Below, in pieces: positions 1 through 10,214 of a stretch of 64,000 nt of DNA (position 1 is its first letter; each line of letters begins with the position of its first letter). Below the pieces are notes generated by a model that was given only the letters and a program-made list of their open reading frames with translations, was not told where the DNA came from and ran no database searches. The position numbers and the translations under genes were made by a program. Source of the DNA: Lepidostoma basale (taxonomy: Eukaryota > Arthropoda > Insecta > Trichoptera > Lepidostomatidae); contig JAHDVF020000010.1 of the NCBI GenBank assembly GCA_022606425.2, positions 1,364,001 through 1,428,000 on the forward strand. The letters run 5' to 3'.

Positions 1-235
1 CGCCGGAGATTTTCCGTTCTAATTGCGACCGCCGCGCCCCACGCGTCGCGGCGGGCGGGGCAGTAAATACGGAGGAGAGTGACGCTCCAGTCGCATTAGC
101 AGGAGTTATTAGGAGGTAATGAGCCCGTGTCAAGGCGAGCCGTGATTTAATGGTGAAAACGGCGGCGCACTATCGCTCCGGCTGCGGAGCTGGCTGGACT
201 AGAGCCATCTGCAGTTGTACACTACTTCTCAAGAA
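1..235. other. GC-rich non-repetitive segment at window edge
   Basis: CpG-rich sequence with a GC hairpin-forming run near position 40, very unlike the AT-rich DNA that follows. Plus frame 1 is open from the window edge for only 21 codons. It could be the edge of an exon, a promoter or a conserved non-coding block. No protein family recognised. Confidence 0.35.
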
Positions 236-379
236 AAAATATTCCTAAAAATAAATAAGTGTTGCTGATTGGACAAAAGAAATTACTTACATATAGGTCT
301 TTTTACTTCTCATTTGCAATTCGAGTACAATGTATTATTATTTTATATGAACGAATCCTTCTATTTTCTTGAAGGCACG

Positions 380-490
380 ATATGTTTTGGCATACTAAGG
401 CAATATCAAATGTGTTAGCACAGCGAAACATAATATTCCCATAAAATGGAAATAAATTTCTAGAAAACAGATTATTTTATTAATAAAAAA
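380..490. mobile_element. Fold-B repeat, single arm fragment
   Basis: Contains the Fold-B hallmarks in order: CTAAGGCAATATCAAATG, a GCGAAACAT block, TTCCCATAAAATGG and TTTCTAGAAAACAGA. Other copies lie near 4.3, 9.3, 28, 31.4, 46.8, 52 and 61.2 kb. Here one arm is mostly lost, so no large hairpin remains. Confidence 0.5.
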
Positions 491-494
491 TTAA

Positions 495-866
495 CATATC
501 GTCACCTGAGAGTAGGAAGGTTCCAACTGTCAAAAGTAAAAAGATGAGAAAAATGAAGTCAAAGTTTTGTTGGTTTCGGGTGTGCATCTTGGAATAAAAG
601 GGTTCCATCTGAAGCAGATGAAACTTTTTTATCGAGAAGGGTGTAAATTTTCTGGCGACAGTTGAAATAATAAAGTTCTAATTGTAAATGAATCCTTTTT
701 CAGTGAATCGTGTGTTTTGAATGATCAGATGGAACTTGATTCTTTTCGTAACATGTTTTTATTTTATTTTACGTATAGAGAAGGTTAGTAAGAACCCTTT
801 TTACTAAAAAAAGCCAAATGTGAAATTTTGTTAGTTGGAACCCTCTTTCTCTCAGGTGACGATATG
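495..866. mobile_element. Non-autonomous terminal-inverted-repeat element (372 bp)
   Basis: The left end CATATCGTCACCTGAGAG is repeated inverted at the right end. The inverted repeats run about 34 bp with a few mismatches and resume at GGTTCCAACT. If the duplication is TA, the element proper starts TCGTCACC. Inside, positions 575-630 read FGCASWNKRVPSEADETF in one plus frame, which looks like the start of a THAP zinc-finger domain, but no complete C2CH module survives. Confidence 0.65.
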
Positions 867-894
867 CAATTGGTATTATTCCACTTGTATTTTA

Positions 895-985
895 GTTTAA
901 ACCGGTTTCAACAGCTCGGTGACATCTTCTAGCCTTCACCAGAAGATGGCAGCGATCTGCTGAAATCGGTCGATTTTTATAAACA
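895..985. mobile_element. Fold-C hairpin with hammerhead-like arms
   Basis: Two inverted arms. The left reads ACCGGTTTCAACAGCTC; the right reads CAGAAGATGGCAG, then CTGCTGAAATCGGTCG. Each arm read outward has AGAAGAT, a stem-loop, GAAA and (A/T)CGGTC/T. A better preserved relative is at 40373-40547. Confidence 0.55.
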
Positions 986-989
986 AATG

Positions 990-1825
990 GAAACAAACTT
1001 AATTATTATTACAAAACTTATTTGCATTAATATTAACAATTTACGACATTGTTCAAGAAACTTTAGTACTACACATTTATTGGTGAATTTGGCGTGCTTT
1101 GCTCGTGAATAAGAACTATAATAAAAACATTGATAATTACATCATAATTTCAAAATATTGAGATTTCCGTTTTTTATAATATTACAGAAAATGATATGAT
1201 AAGGATATGATAAGGTGTATATTTTCAAATACATACAGGTATTAAAAGGGCATCGAACGTTTGTATTATATTTTTTGGGAATTATTAAGTAAAATCCTCA
1301 AAAAAAGTTCATCAAAATGAAGAAGTATTCTGCTTGTAATCTGTTTTGAATTGATATTCAATTTTTGATGATGTATAAAAAATTCAGTCCCAGAAATTCA
1401 AATAGAAACATACATCTTTTTACTAAGGTTTTATTAACAAAATTGAACAATATTCCTGAACGTGTAGAATTCGACAGTTTTTATTAAAAAGAAAGCGCCA
1501 TTTTTTTATGTTAGCCAGCCTGTGAAAATCATTCCCGTCAAAATGGATGCCATTTCTCGCATCGGTTAGCTCTTTAACACACATTACAAAAATGTAAACA
1601 GTTTTCGGAAACCTTTCTGAAGCTTAATGTTTGTTGAACGAACACGTAATTTACATTCCACTTAAAACAATGGCCATGGCTTGCTAAGGCAACTTAACTC
1701 TTGCTTCTACCAGTCATTGTATTATATTATAGATACAACTGAAACGTGTATTAATAATGTACTCATTTAAAAACCATTACAAAACCGTTAGAAAATAGAA
1801 AAACTTTTTTTAGAAAATAGAAAAA
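990..1825. other. AT-rich stretch, nothing recognised
   Basis: I see no coding potential, repeat-family match, tRNA or tandem array here. It is mostly AT-rich and interrupted by stops in all frames. Confidence 0.4.
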
Positions 1826-1829
1826 CTTT

Positions 1830-1950
1830 ATTGTATTACATAAAGCGTGCGCTTAACCCATCCAATGACAGGTCATAAGTCCTGTAAACACCTTGATCAA
1901 CCATATTCTGTTTCCAATTTGCATCTTCGTCTCTATTGAGATACAATTGA
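1830..1950 (-). repeat. Unclassified dispersed repeat, copy 1
   Basis: The minus strand contains TCTCAATAGAGACGAAGATG, then ACAGAAT, TACAGGAC, GACCTGTCATTGG, GGGTT and CGC(A)CGCTTTATGT. The same order occurs on the plus strand at 31795-31912. The two copies are diverged but clearly homologous. Class unknown; no tRNA boxes convincingly seen. Confidence 0.6.
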
Positions 1951-1984
1951 TTCTTGAGAAAAACTTTTTTTGCATACATTTTTT

Positions 1985-2195
1985 TTGTGTATGATATTGA
2001 TTATCTTGACACTTGATAGGAAGGAAATCTACCACCATTTTATTGTCACATGAATTCTACACCAGACCAAAGACAGTGTGACAATTGTAGCTATCACATG
2101 TCACAGGAATCAATATAATAACTATGCCTTTACATCGATTTGGCTCGCGCTGCAATGATGTAAAGAGCGATTCAACAAAATAATATAATACATAC
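1985..2195. mobile_element. SINE-A, two pieces head to head
   Basis: 1985-2092 is minus-oriented SINE-A body: inverted GTGACAATAAAATGG and GGTCTGGTGTAGAATTC. It switches at about 2092 to a plus-oriented SINE-A tail (ATCACATGTCACAGGAATCA, then TTTGGCTCGCGCTGCAATGA). Either one copy inserted beside another or a local inversion occurred. The CGCGCTGTAAT tail version also occurs at 28520 and, inverted, at 10270. Confidence 0.6.
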
Positions 2196-3300
2196 TAACT
2201 AACTAACTAACCAGCACACCGTTGCTCCGGAGGGGTAGGCAGTGAGGATGGACCGCCAAACTATTCCATCCTGACATATGTAACTCTAGCGCCTTTTCTT
2301 CATTCACACACCGTGCACACACGCTCGTCGATTGATCCTTCTTCTAACATGGTCGTCTTTCAGTATTTAATTTATTTGGTCATGCCATTTCTTCCTTAGC
2401 CTTCGTCGACTTTTTTTTCCATGCGCACTATTTGCATATATCTTTTTAATCATTCTTCCCTCATCCATTCTTTCCACGTGTCCAAACCATTATAATGATC
2501 CTTTCATTATTTTGTTCATAACACCACCATTCGCACCGCATTCACTCCTTTTATTTTCATTCGACACTCTATCATACACAGAGTACCCCACATTCGTCTA
2601 AAAGATCTCACTTATTCTACTTTCATCCTTCTTTAGCCAGTTCCATGCTTCGCTTCCATACGTAAGGGTCGGTACAAGAACACCATTGTGCACTGCCATT
2701 CTAGCTTTTTTAGATAGGTTTTGTTTACGATGACAACTTTAAGTGCACCATTCACTTTGTTGCGTGCCCCAACCCTTCTTTCAATATCCCTCTCCACCCG
2801 CCCATCTCTTGTAAACATACTACCTAAATACACGAAATCATCTTCTTGCTCCAAATTTTCACCATTCACGCTAATGTCATGATTTCTTATTTTTGTTCAA
2901 TGAACATTACCTTGGACTTATTAACATTCATCATCAGATCATTTCGCATGCATATCTCATACATACTATTCACCAGGACTTGTAGTTCATGCTCGTTGTC
3001 TGCAAGTAGAACACCGTCATCCGCATACAAGAGACAGCTTACTGACACTCAGCTGATTTTGGCACCTACATCTAACCCTTTCAGCTCTTTCATACACTTG
3101 TCCATGTATAGATTAAATAACCACGGGAACGTTACGCAACCCTGTTTGACACCTTTATTGATTTAGATTAGGCTGTAAGATCTCCATTTATTCTGACACT
3201 AGCAGTGCTTTCCGTGTATAGCGACTTAATTGCCGTGATCAGTTTTGTACTTATTTCATATTCAGACAATATTTTCCACAACTTTACTTTATTAACGTAA
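2195..3300 (-). mobile_element. L1 (TTAG-tailed RTE-like LINE), 5'-truncated
   Basis: The minus-strand 3' end has the family signature (GTAGGCAG, CGGTG, then TTAGTTAGTTAG). Going 5', it encodes a broken C-terminal half of a reverse transcriptase: FVYLGSMFTRDGRVERDIE, GARNKVNGALKV and SEAWNW-like remnants, preceded by degenerate YADD-region sequence. Frameshifts and stops interrupt it. LINE reverse transcriptase would copy the element RNA at a nicked target; this copy is dead. Confidence 0.85.
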
Positions 3301-3315
3301 CACTATTAGTCCATG

Positions 3316-3405
3316 TATAATAATAATAATAATAATCACAAAAATAATAACATATATAATATAAAAACACATATAATAATAATAACAAAATAATAATATT
3401 ATAAA
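3316..3405. repeat. Imperfect AAT/ATAATA microsatellite
   Basis: Irregular runs of AAT, ATA and AACAAA abutting the 5' truncation point of the L1 copy and the Fold-A element. Confidence 0.7.
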
Positions 3406-3409
3406 AAAC

Positions 3410-3690
3410 TTAGTCCATTGTTTTGGCCGAAACACTATGATATTTTAACATTTTATAACTGTTAATTCAAAAACTTTGTTTTATATCACATTCAAATTCA
3501 AATTCAAATTGACTTCGGAACAAATACACAAAGATTCGAAAAATTACGAAAATTTGACATTTGACATATTTTTTTGTAACACCTGATGATGTCAACATTG
3601 GTTGATGAAACAGCTGTCGTAAAGTAAAATAAATACAATTTGTGATATAAAACAAAGTTTTTGAATTAACAGTTACAAAAAACTTAAATT
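3410..3690. mobile_element. Fold-A fold-back element with hammerhead-like core
   Basis: Perfect inverted arms of about 38 bp (TAACTGTTAATTCAAAAACT on the left, its complement on the right) flank an interior with CTGATGA at 3583-3589, a 6-bp stem (GTCAAC/GTTGAT) with a 4-nt loop, GAAA at 3607-3610, palindromic ACAGCTGT and then C at 3618. The left outer part has the family block TTTTGGCCGAAACACTATGA. Related copies: 5225, 33085, 39170 and 61660. Confidence 0.7.
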
Positions 3691-3699
3691 TAAATAATT

Positions 3700-3965
3700 T
3701 AAAATTGAGTTGGACACCGTAAATATATTAACGATGGTTCGTTTTTACAAAATATAACCATTTCCTTGGTAATCGCCCCAAAATAAACCCAATTTTCGTA
3801 ACGCATAAAATTTTATGACCCCAAATGTGTGGGGCGGAGTGGGCCCTTGTCCGCCTATTTTTACGCGGGAGGTAAAGTGCAGCGGTAGCTCTCAAACGGA
3901 TTATTAAAACAGACATAAACTTGCCCATATTTCACATATATTATGTTATAGAAGACACACATTAA
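3700..3965. other. GC-richer unique segment
   Basis: Non-repetitive within the window. It contains CCCCAAATGTGTGGGG-like short symmetry and moderate GC. No ORF of note; possible conserved non-coding DNA. Confidence 0.3.
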
Positions 3966-4084
3966 ATCCTTCGGATGTCTGTTCTTTTAACTTGGATTTT
4001 AGAGGCGTTTAATTACTGTGCAAGCTACTAACTACAAATAAAAGAGAAATTATTTTAAATACCTGCATAATTTTATGTATTTGT

Positions 4085-4245
4085 TTAAATTGAGGGACAC
4101 TGAGGGCCCGGTAGGAAACAGGAGTGGACCGGCATCCTTAGTGTAGAGGAGCTGTTCCGAGCAGCGCAGGACAGAGACAGGTTCGCCGAGATGATCGCCA
4201 ACGTTGGGGGGAACCGACAGGGCACTAGAAGAAGAATAATAATTT
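4085..4245 (+). mobile_element. L2 3' end fragment
   Basis: Matches the terminal coding and 3' part of the L2 copy at 31965-32815: EWTGI, then a RDRDRF-like block, CGCCAACGTTGGGGG, CAGGGCACT and a GAAGAAGAA tail. About 150 bp remain. Confidence 0.85.
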
Positions 4246-4261
4246 ATTGTTTCTTGAATAA

Positions 4262-4490
4262 TGATGTAAAACTCCATATTTCATAATTAATATTATATTA
4301 ATGAAAACGTTTGTCTTCTAAGAATTTTATTATATTTTAGATTAAATGACATGTTTCGTCCTTCTAAGGCATTATCAAATGTGACATTTAATAATGCCTT
4401 ATAGGGGCAAAACATTGTCATTTCAACTAAAATGTAATAAAATTCCTAGAATACAGACGTTTTCATTCATAATAATTATCAAATCAAATC
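4262..4490. mobile_element. Fold-B fold-back element
   Basis: A near-complete palindrome. The left arm reads GAAAACGTTTGTCTTC, TTTTATTATATTTTAG and GACATGTTTCG; the right arm mirrors it with GACGTTTTCATTC. The centre lies near 4395 in ATCAAATGTGACATTTAAT. Arms are about 90 bp with scattered mismatches. Confidence 0.75.
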
Positions 4491-4584
4491 AGTTCAAATC
4501 AAATCAAATCATTTATAAATCTAGGTTCAAATTATTAAACATATAATTATTCTATCTAATGACAGTGCATTATAACATTATTGG

Positions 4585-4960
4585 ACTGACCCTTATGTAT
4601 GGAAGTGAAGATTGTAAGTGGCAAAATTAATAAATGAATGCGTGGAGAGACGAAAGTGTAAATACATTTATACGAAAGAAAGCCAATTGCAGAAAATATT
4701 TAAGAAATGAATGCTGTGCAATTAAAAGCGTTTTAAACAACGTAATGAAATTCTCATTGGGTAGGATCTCTTAGACGAATGTGTGGTAAATATGTATATG
4801 ATACAGTAAATATAAAATAATAAATAGCTCATAGGAATTGTTTGGACACATGAAAATAATGAATTAAGAAAGAGTGATGAAAAAACGTTGCATTTAAGTT
4901 ATAAATGGAGCTAGAAATAGAAAACAAGATGGAAGAACTTCATGCGAGCCCTTTCGGAGA
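4585..4960 (+). mobile_element. Degenerate L1 fragment
   Basis: Recognisable blocks include CTTATGTATGGAAGTGAAG (LMYGSE), AGACGAATGTGTGG (RRMCG), TTTGGACACATG (FGHM) and AATGGAGCTAGAAATAGA (NGARNR). Stops and indels break every frame. Confidence 0.7.
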
Positions 4961-5224
4961 AATGCCAGGATGGTAGTAAGTAAATTTGTTAGTAAGTTAA
5001 TAAAAATAAAGCCTAATATATATAATGAAATAGTCATTTTATAAAGAGAGAATGTTGTGATGTATATGTGACACGAATATAATGAACGAGTACATACCAT
5101 CTCATTGAAAAAGATCATTCATTTCATAAAGATAATGGCGTTGAAATTTTGCATGTTAATAATAGAAATACAACTTTGAACAATCTCGAAATTTTAGAAA
5201 TTAAAAAAGCAATTCAAAATAAAG

Positions 5225-5460
5225 AAAATATTATAAATAATCAAATAATTTTAACGTCTGCGCTGTTTCGACAGCCTGTGTTGACATCATCGGGTGTTAC
5301 AATAATTTTAACAGTTGATAAATTATTGTAACACCTGATGATGTCAACATAGGTTGACGATACAGCTGTCGCGAAAAATAACAATTTGGATACATAAACA
5401 GAGTTTCATAATTTAACAGTTGATTGAGGTATCATAATGTTTCGGCCAAAACAATGAACT
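5225..5460. mobile_element. Fold-A fold-back element, two hammerhead-like cores
   Basis: Plus core: CTGATGA at 5335-5341, perfect 6-bp stem GTCAAC/GTTGAC around ATAG, GATA (for GAAA) at 5359-5362, ACAGCTGT, C at 5370. The inverted partner on the minus strand spans about 5293-5262 (CCGATGA, stem, GAAACAGC). The right flank TATCATAATGTTTCGGCC, then AAAACAATG, closes the family block. Confidence 0.75.
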
Positions 5461-5554
5461 ATTTAAATATTTCATGGTATAATTTTTAACTCTTCATTTC
5501 TAAGCAATAGACACCAGTCACATGCACAATTATTTTTTTTAATTTAAAAAAAAA

Positions 5555-5690
5555 TTACCGAACTAATTAACTAACTATCACGCCATTTCTCCGGAAGGGT
5601 AGGCAGAGAGGATGGACCGTCACTCTACTCTATACTGACATACCTCTCAAGATTTCTCTATATGCATACTCGTACATCGTAATATCGATT
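5555..5690 (-). mobile_element. L1 3' end fragment with TACTCGTA micro-insertion
   Basis: Minus-strand tail (TAGTTAATTAGTT), then GTGATAG, CTACCCTTCCGG and TGTCAGTATAG. At 5667-5674 the usual CATACATCGT reads CATACTCGTACATCGT, a 6-bp gain at a TA. Confidence 0.8.
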
Positions 5691-5869
5691 TTATTAACTT
5701 ACTTATAAAATTTGTAAATCTAGTTTTGATATTAAAAATGTATTATATATTTTTTTTTTTTCGAAGGTATTTTGATATTTGTTTAGATGTTAATATTATT
5801 TTTATACCAAACACATGCATTGTGAACCATTCACAATTGCACCTATTTAGTATTTAGGATCGACACACC

Positions 5870-6240
5870 CACATTGACAAATTTCATTTCTTACAAATTC
5901 GAGAAATATAATCTAGAAAATTTGTTGAAAGGTTATTGTTGAATTGCAATTTATCGAATCCCTTAGGTATTTCGGATCTGCAGGATACGGCCTTCCGGTC
6001 TCCCACGCGTCAGGACAAAGAGGCAATCATGCTTATCCTCGTATAATATTATATAATGCAGTTTGGGCATCATTCTTCCTACTGAAAGAACGTTCAGCTA
6101 AAATGAGCCCAATTTCATATTAAGACATTTATTTATATTGATGCCTGACAGGGTGGTTGCTAAATTTTATTTGAAACGTTGAAAACTCTTCGAAATTGTT
6201 TATTGATTAATAACTCTTTCAATGGGGAGTAAGGGGGATC
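5870..6240. other. Unique segment
   Basis: Moderately GC-rich around 5970-6080, with no match to the families seen elsewhere in the window. No supported gene. Confidence 0.3.
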
Positions 6241-6260
6241 CTATTGACTCTTCGAGCGGT

Positions 6261-6290
6261 GCATGGCCATCACCGTGGTGATGGCCATGC
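6261..6290. repeat. 30-bp near-perfect palindrome
   Basis: GCATGGCCATCACC, a GT spacer, then the exact complement GGTGATGGCCATGC. A 14-bp stem with a 2-nt centre. It sits upstream of an L3 tail and belongs to no recognised element. Confidence 0.85.
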
Positions 6291-6479
6291 TACGCTGGAG
6301 GATTGATCTGATCCCAAGTACCTATCCACACCTCCTCGACTTTGGTCTCCCCTGGAAACTTTGCAAAATGATAGAGATCGAGTGTAAATAACCTCGGTAG
6401 ATAATATTAATACATAGGCTAACGTGGAAGGACACCTCGCCAACCCGTCTGGCAAGCGTGGCGTTGTAATGCCAACCAC

Positions 6480-6560
6480 CCCCCGTATGACATGTCGTAC
6501 ATGGAGAAGTATGGGGGAGGCCTATGTCCAGCAGTGAACGACAACGGCTGTTAAAGAAGA
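6480..6560 (+). mobile_element. L3 3' end fragment
   Basis: Encodes TWRSMGEAYVQQ, then a stop where the better copy at 18520-19035 has W, followed by TTTAVKEERRR and an AAGAAGAAG tail. Confidence 0.75.
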
Positions 6561-6739
6561 AAGAAGAAGAACTCTTTCAAATGTTTAGTGCGATTAACTG
6601 ACTTACTGTCTGTCCAAAAATGACAGAGACTGATATAAATATGTTGTCAAATAATTGTCATTGTCAAATAACGACTTGCACAAAGTCAAATAAATAAATA
6701 AAATTTCAAACGTTAGCAAAAACTTTCTTCTTCTTCTTC

Positions 6740-6985
6740 TTCTGATTGTAGATCTTGCGATCTGTTATCTACTTTCTTTCCGTGATGAAGACGACCAGCC
6801 TTCACTCCATCTCTTTGATGGTCGTCCTGGTGGTCGACGGCCCTCCGGAGTCTCGATCGATCATCACGATCTCAGGAATTCTTGTTGGATCCATTCTCTC
6901 GATGTGGTCCCTCCAGAATCGTCTTCTCTGCCTACTCCATCTCACTGTCTTCAATTTTTGCAGGATTCACGAATTTATTTATTTA
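6740..6985 (-). mobile_element. L4-type LINE C-terminal fragment
   Basis: The minus strand reads FWRDHIERM, then a block ending TTRTTIKEMEWRL and a tail of GAAGAAGAA. The same terminal block (TTRRTSKEMEIRL) is on the plus strand at 17256-17430. This is the typical basic C-terminal tail of insect RTE/CR1 LINE proteins. Confidence 0.6.
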
Positions 6986-7009
6986 CTTCGAAATGATTAT
7001 TGACAATTC

Positions 7010-7295
7010 TTCTTCTTCCTCGTTGTAGACCTATCTGGTCTATTCTCCAGAGTATTGCTCCTCCTGTGGGGTAGACTTCCAGCTGTCCTTCCATATTTTA
7101 GGAGGTTTTCCACGAGGACGAGTCCCATGAGGCTGATTATGCAATGCAATACAGGAGAGTCTGGTGGTGTCCATTCTTTGAACATGACCGTACCAGTCCC
7201 TTTTTCGCTGGCTGCTCCATCTTTTAATATCCTCAACCATACATATCTCTCCTATTCTGATGATCTTGGGCATGCTGGGGACCAATAGTTTACAG
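7010..7295 (-). mobile_element. L4 LINE C-terminal fragment
   Basis: Encodes VEDIKRWSSQRKRDWYGHVQ, then RMDTTRL, HGTRPRGKPPK and EEQYSG. Closest relative in the window is 35245-35565, which carries the same order. Confidence 0.8.
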
Positions 7296-7304
7296 GTAAG
7301 AAGG

Positions 7305-7725
7305 GATGGGTGCACACTTACCCATTTCTTCAGACTTATCAGGGGATTCTTTGAGAATTCCGTCATCTTGGAGGCTATCCATCTTTATGTTCCGGATGGT
7401 TATCTTTGACAGCGTCAGCGCAGACTGTTTTATCTGCCAGCATGCAGAACCAACCTGCCTCTGGTGATGCCGGTGGGGAGCAATCAAACTGCTGAACATG
7501 ATCGCTTCTGAGATCGATGTCTTTCATATTCATGAAAGTACGTTCAGAAGACAAATACTCTTGACTTTGGAGAGTATCTTGTATTCCTAATGTCGAACCA
7601 TTTCTCATGCGTTCCTGGTATTACATATTTATTATGTTTTATCTGTTCTCAATAGATGTCTTAAATTATAAAAAATGTTTGTAATTACTTTTGAGGAAAT
7701 AAACTGATTTGATTTGATTTGATCC
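7305..7725 (+). mobile_element. J1 jockey/CR1-like LINE, 3' end with tail
   Basis: The plus strand reads FFRLIRGFFENSVILE, VPDGYL, QRRLFYLPACRTNLPLVMPV and FGEYLVFLMSNHF, then a 3' UTR and a (TGATT)n-type tail ending near 7725. Other copies are at 10285, 20745 and 50590, all minus. Internal stops show it is dead. Confidence 0.75.
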
Positions 7726-7779
7726 TCACGCGATCTCTCAGTGTCTTGTTGACAATTATTAACAACAACAAAAAACTTA

Positions 7780-8055
7780 AAGGTTTCAGGAGTATCTGGG
7801 CACCCTGTGATCCCGGCTCAAGTGCCCGTAAGAAATATCAAAATAATGCCTTTGAATTCCCGAATAATGTCTGGTCACAATCGGGAATGTTTGCTCCGCG
7901 GACGGCTGGCCATTTAGCGGCCCTCGCCATTGTGTTCGGTATTAGTTTCGGTTTTCCGCTTCCAGGAGCCATTGTTGCAGCGCCATTCACTCAAACTGCA
8001 CTCGTTTTGTTACACAACCTGCCTGTCATCAGATTCGCTGCTACTGTTTGCTGAT
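7780..8055. other. GC-rich unique island
   Basis: About 275 bp, non-repetitive. One 111-codon frame is open from 7719 but starts in AT-rich DNA and shows no domain. Possible conserved non-coding block. Confidence 0.3.
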
Positions 8056-8368
8056 AAAATCATAAATACCTCTATCTAATACCTTCTACCTGAGCTTATT
8101 ACTATACAACCATTGTTCGATGTGAATGTTGGAAGTGCACATGAGACATAATGCTCCACGAACATGTCAGTATCCTAGATCAACATATACAAGTAATTAT
8201 ATGTATTTATGTGAGAATCTACGCACATTTATGAATACAAATGCTTAGGAATAAATAAAATATTATAAAAACTAAATATTAACATAATTTCATGTCCAAA
8301 ACTTTTATTTGCTCCAATTGTCTTGAGAGATGACATCTAGTATAGAGGTAGAGGTAAATGTTATAATT

Positions 8369-8611
8369 AACTAACTAACTAACTAACCATCACGCCGTCT
8401 CCCCGAAAGGGCAGGCAGAAAGAATGGACTGTCACACTTTAACCGATACGGCACTCCATCCTTCTCTTTTCGCCCCGCGGGAGACGCGGTGTGATGGGTT
8501 GCGAACCTCATCGCCACCAATAGGCATCTCCCGCGCGCACTTCGATCTTGCAACACCCACAAAAGAAATAATATAAAATACAATGATATAAAATAAAATA
8601 ACAAAATAAAA
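8369..8611 (-). mobile_element. SINE-R, full length (243 bp)
   Basis: Read 5' to 3' on the minus strand: AT-rich head, GCGGGAGATGCCTATTGG, GGTGGCGATGAGGTTCGC, GTCTCCCGCGG, then the last ~60 bp of L1 (GCCTGCCCTTTCGGGGAGAC, GGCGTGATGG) and TTAGTTAGTTAG. ATAATT at 8363-8368 and 8612-8617 may be the target duplication. GGTTCGCAACC resembles a pol III B box with one mismatch; no clear A box. Confidence 0.75.
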
Positions 8612-8894
8612 ATAATTTAACACAAAATGTTCTTTTTAGATGGTGCACATATTGTCTATTATATGATTTAATTAATGTTCCACGTATCCACCTTTTTTTT
8701 AATTAGCAGTAATTAGGCACTTAAAACCAACCAACACCAGCAAGAACTTGAAAAGAATATTGAAAAAATTATTCAAATTGTCATTGAAACAAATGAAAAA
8801 TTTATTTTTACACCTGTCAAAATTATTTATATAAATGTTATAATTAAATAGCGTATATATGTTATAATTAAACAGCGTATACATCGGACCTCTG

Positions 8895-9180
8895 CGTGAC
8901 ACCCATGCCAACGGAAAGGCAACGTTTACTCCGATCAGTAGAAACAAGTGCAAACAACATAACAATTCCAGTCAGGGCCAATAAAGCAAGTTTCTATGAT
9001 CGTGCTTTCAGCGTTGCGGGTCTCCATGTTAGTATTAAGTATGAGGATAGTGACGTTAAATTTAAGAAACTTCTAAATATTGCACTGTTCAGTCAGTCAT
9101 TTCCTAGTGCGCCCTTGGAGTAATTGATTTTACAAAACGGTGCACTTAAAATTTAAGTCATCAAAATAATAATAAGAAAT
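8895..9180 (+). mobile_element. C1 CR1-like LINE C-terminal fragment
   Basis: Encodes SFYDRAFSVAG, then HVSIKYEDSDVKFKKLLN, ending SAPLE. A short in-frame loss removes the PLAWNS seen in the copy at 40050. The 3' tail is AATAATAATAAG-like. The motif is the conserved C-terminal region of CR1/jockey reverse transcriptases. Confidence 0.7.
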
Positions 9181-9237
9181 AACAATTACCCCTACCACTA
9201 AACTCAATTCAGCCTCCTTTAATTTGGAACATAAGTA

Positions 9238-9415
9238 ACGATTTAGAATCATTTATTGTTTCTTGAGCAGTGATGTAAAACTCCGTATTAATAATCAATA
9301 CGACTGAAACATTGTTATACTTGAAGTTTCATTATATTTTATGGGAACATATATCATTCTCATAAAGTATAATAAAACTTCTAGAAACGTAACGATTTGG
9401 AATAATTTTAATATT
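9238..9415. mobile_element. Fold-B fold-back element, diverged
   Basis: Starts ATTGTTTCTTGAGCAGTGAT and GTAAAACTCCGTATT, then GAAACATTG, with TTTCATTATATTTTATGGGA mirrored by CATAAAGTATAATAAAACTT and CTAGAAACG. Confidence 0.65.
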
Positions 9416-9424
9416 CAATTTTTT

Positions 9425-9520
9425 CACACTGAAGAAGGGTGTGTATGATCCGAAACATGTTGTTAAAATAAAATATTGTTTAAAGTAATTCAATTGTGAA
9501 TCCACAACACATGATGGCAA
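9425..9520 (+). repeat. Dispersed repeat with hammerhead-like core (Fold-D)
   Basis: CTGAAGA at 9429-9435, short stem-loop, GAAA at 9452-9455, palindromic ACATGT, then T. Followed by TTCAATTGTGAATCCACAAC, a block also found near 55220 and, inverted, near 60035. Confidence 0.5.
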
Positions 9521-9624
9521 TGAAAACAAATTAAATATATTAGTAACTTTACTTATGTTTTTTTAAAGATAAATAAATAAATTTATCTAAATACGTTGTA
9601 ATTAGAAAAAAATATTCAATTAGA

Positions 9625-9745
9625 AATGGACGGGGCTGAGGACCGTGGGGGAGCTGTTCCGAGCTGCCCAGGACAGGGAGGCCTACTCAAGGGTGATAGT
9701 CAACGTTGGGGAGACTTGACAGGACACGGAAAGAAAAGGAATCAG
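9625..9745 (+). mobile_element. L2 3' end fragment
   Basis: GGGGGAGCTGTTCCGAGC, CAGGACAGGGAGGCC, CAACGTTGGGGAGAC, GACAGGACAC and GAAAGAAAAG, matching the last ~120 bp of L2. Confidence 0.8.
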
Positions 9746-9984
9746 AAATTATAAAATAACCAGCTGAAAAATTCAGTATGGTCGCAAATGCCTTAAATTT
9801 TCACCTCGTTTGCTGTACAATTAATTCACTGTATGTGTAAACAGACAATACACCCATTGATTACCTGAATAACTATAATTTTTTCGTTTCAAATATGCAT
9901 ATGAGTTGGTAGAAATTTTGTTTTTATTTCAGTAAATAAAATGGTTGGGGGATTTGGAAAAATGGTTGAAATTTTTTTATGCAT

Positions 9985-10180
9985 TGTGCCAAAAAAGGTA
10001 TGTTGAATGGTTGACGTATGAGGGTCGAACAATCTGCATACGTCACGAATACGTCACAAATGATGAATAGAAAAATTGAAATGCGAGTCGATTATCCCGT
10101 ACCGGAAATGGTTTGTCGTCCGCCAGACCTCCGCTCTCCGCCCTCAGCCCTCAGCCGAAATTAATAAGTAAATAACGCAC
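9985..10180. other. Unique segment with clustered TGACGTAT/ATACGTCA motifs
   Basis: TTGACGTATG, CATACGTCAC and ATACGTCAC lie within 45 bp (10010-10055), resembling CRE/ATF half sites in both orientations. GC-rich to the right. A regulatory role is a guess. Confidence 0.3.
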
Positions 10181-10214
10181 CATCACGTTATTCCCTAGAG
10201 GGATAGACCCTCTA

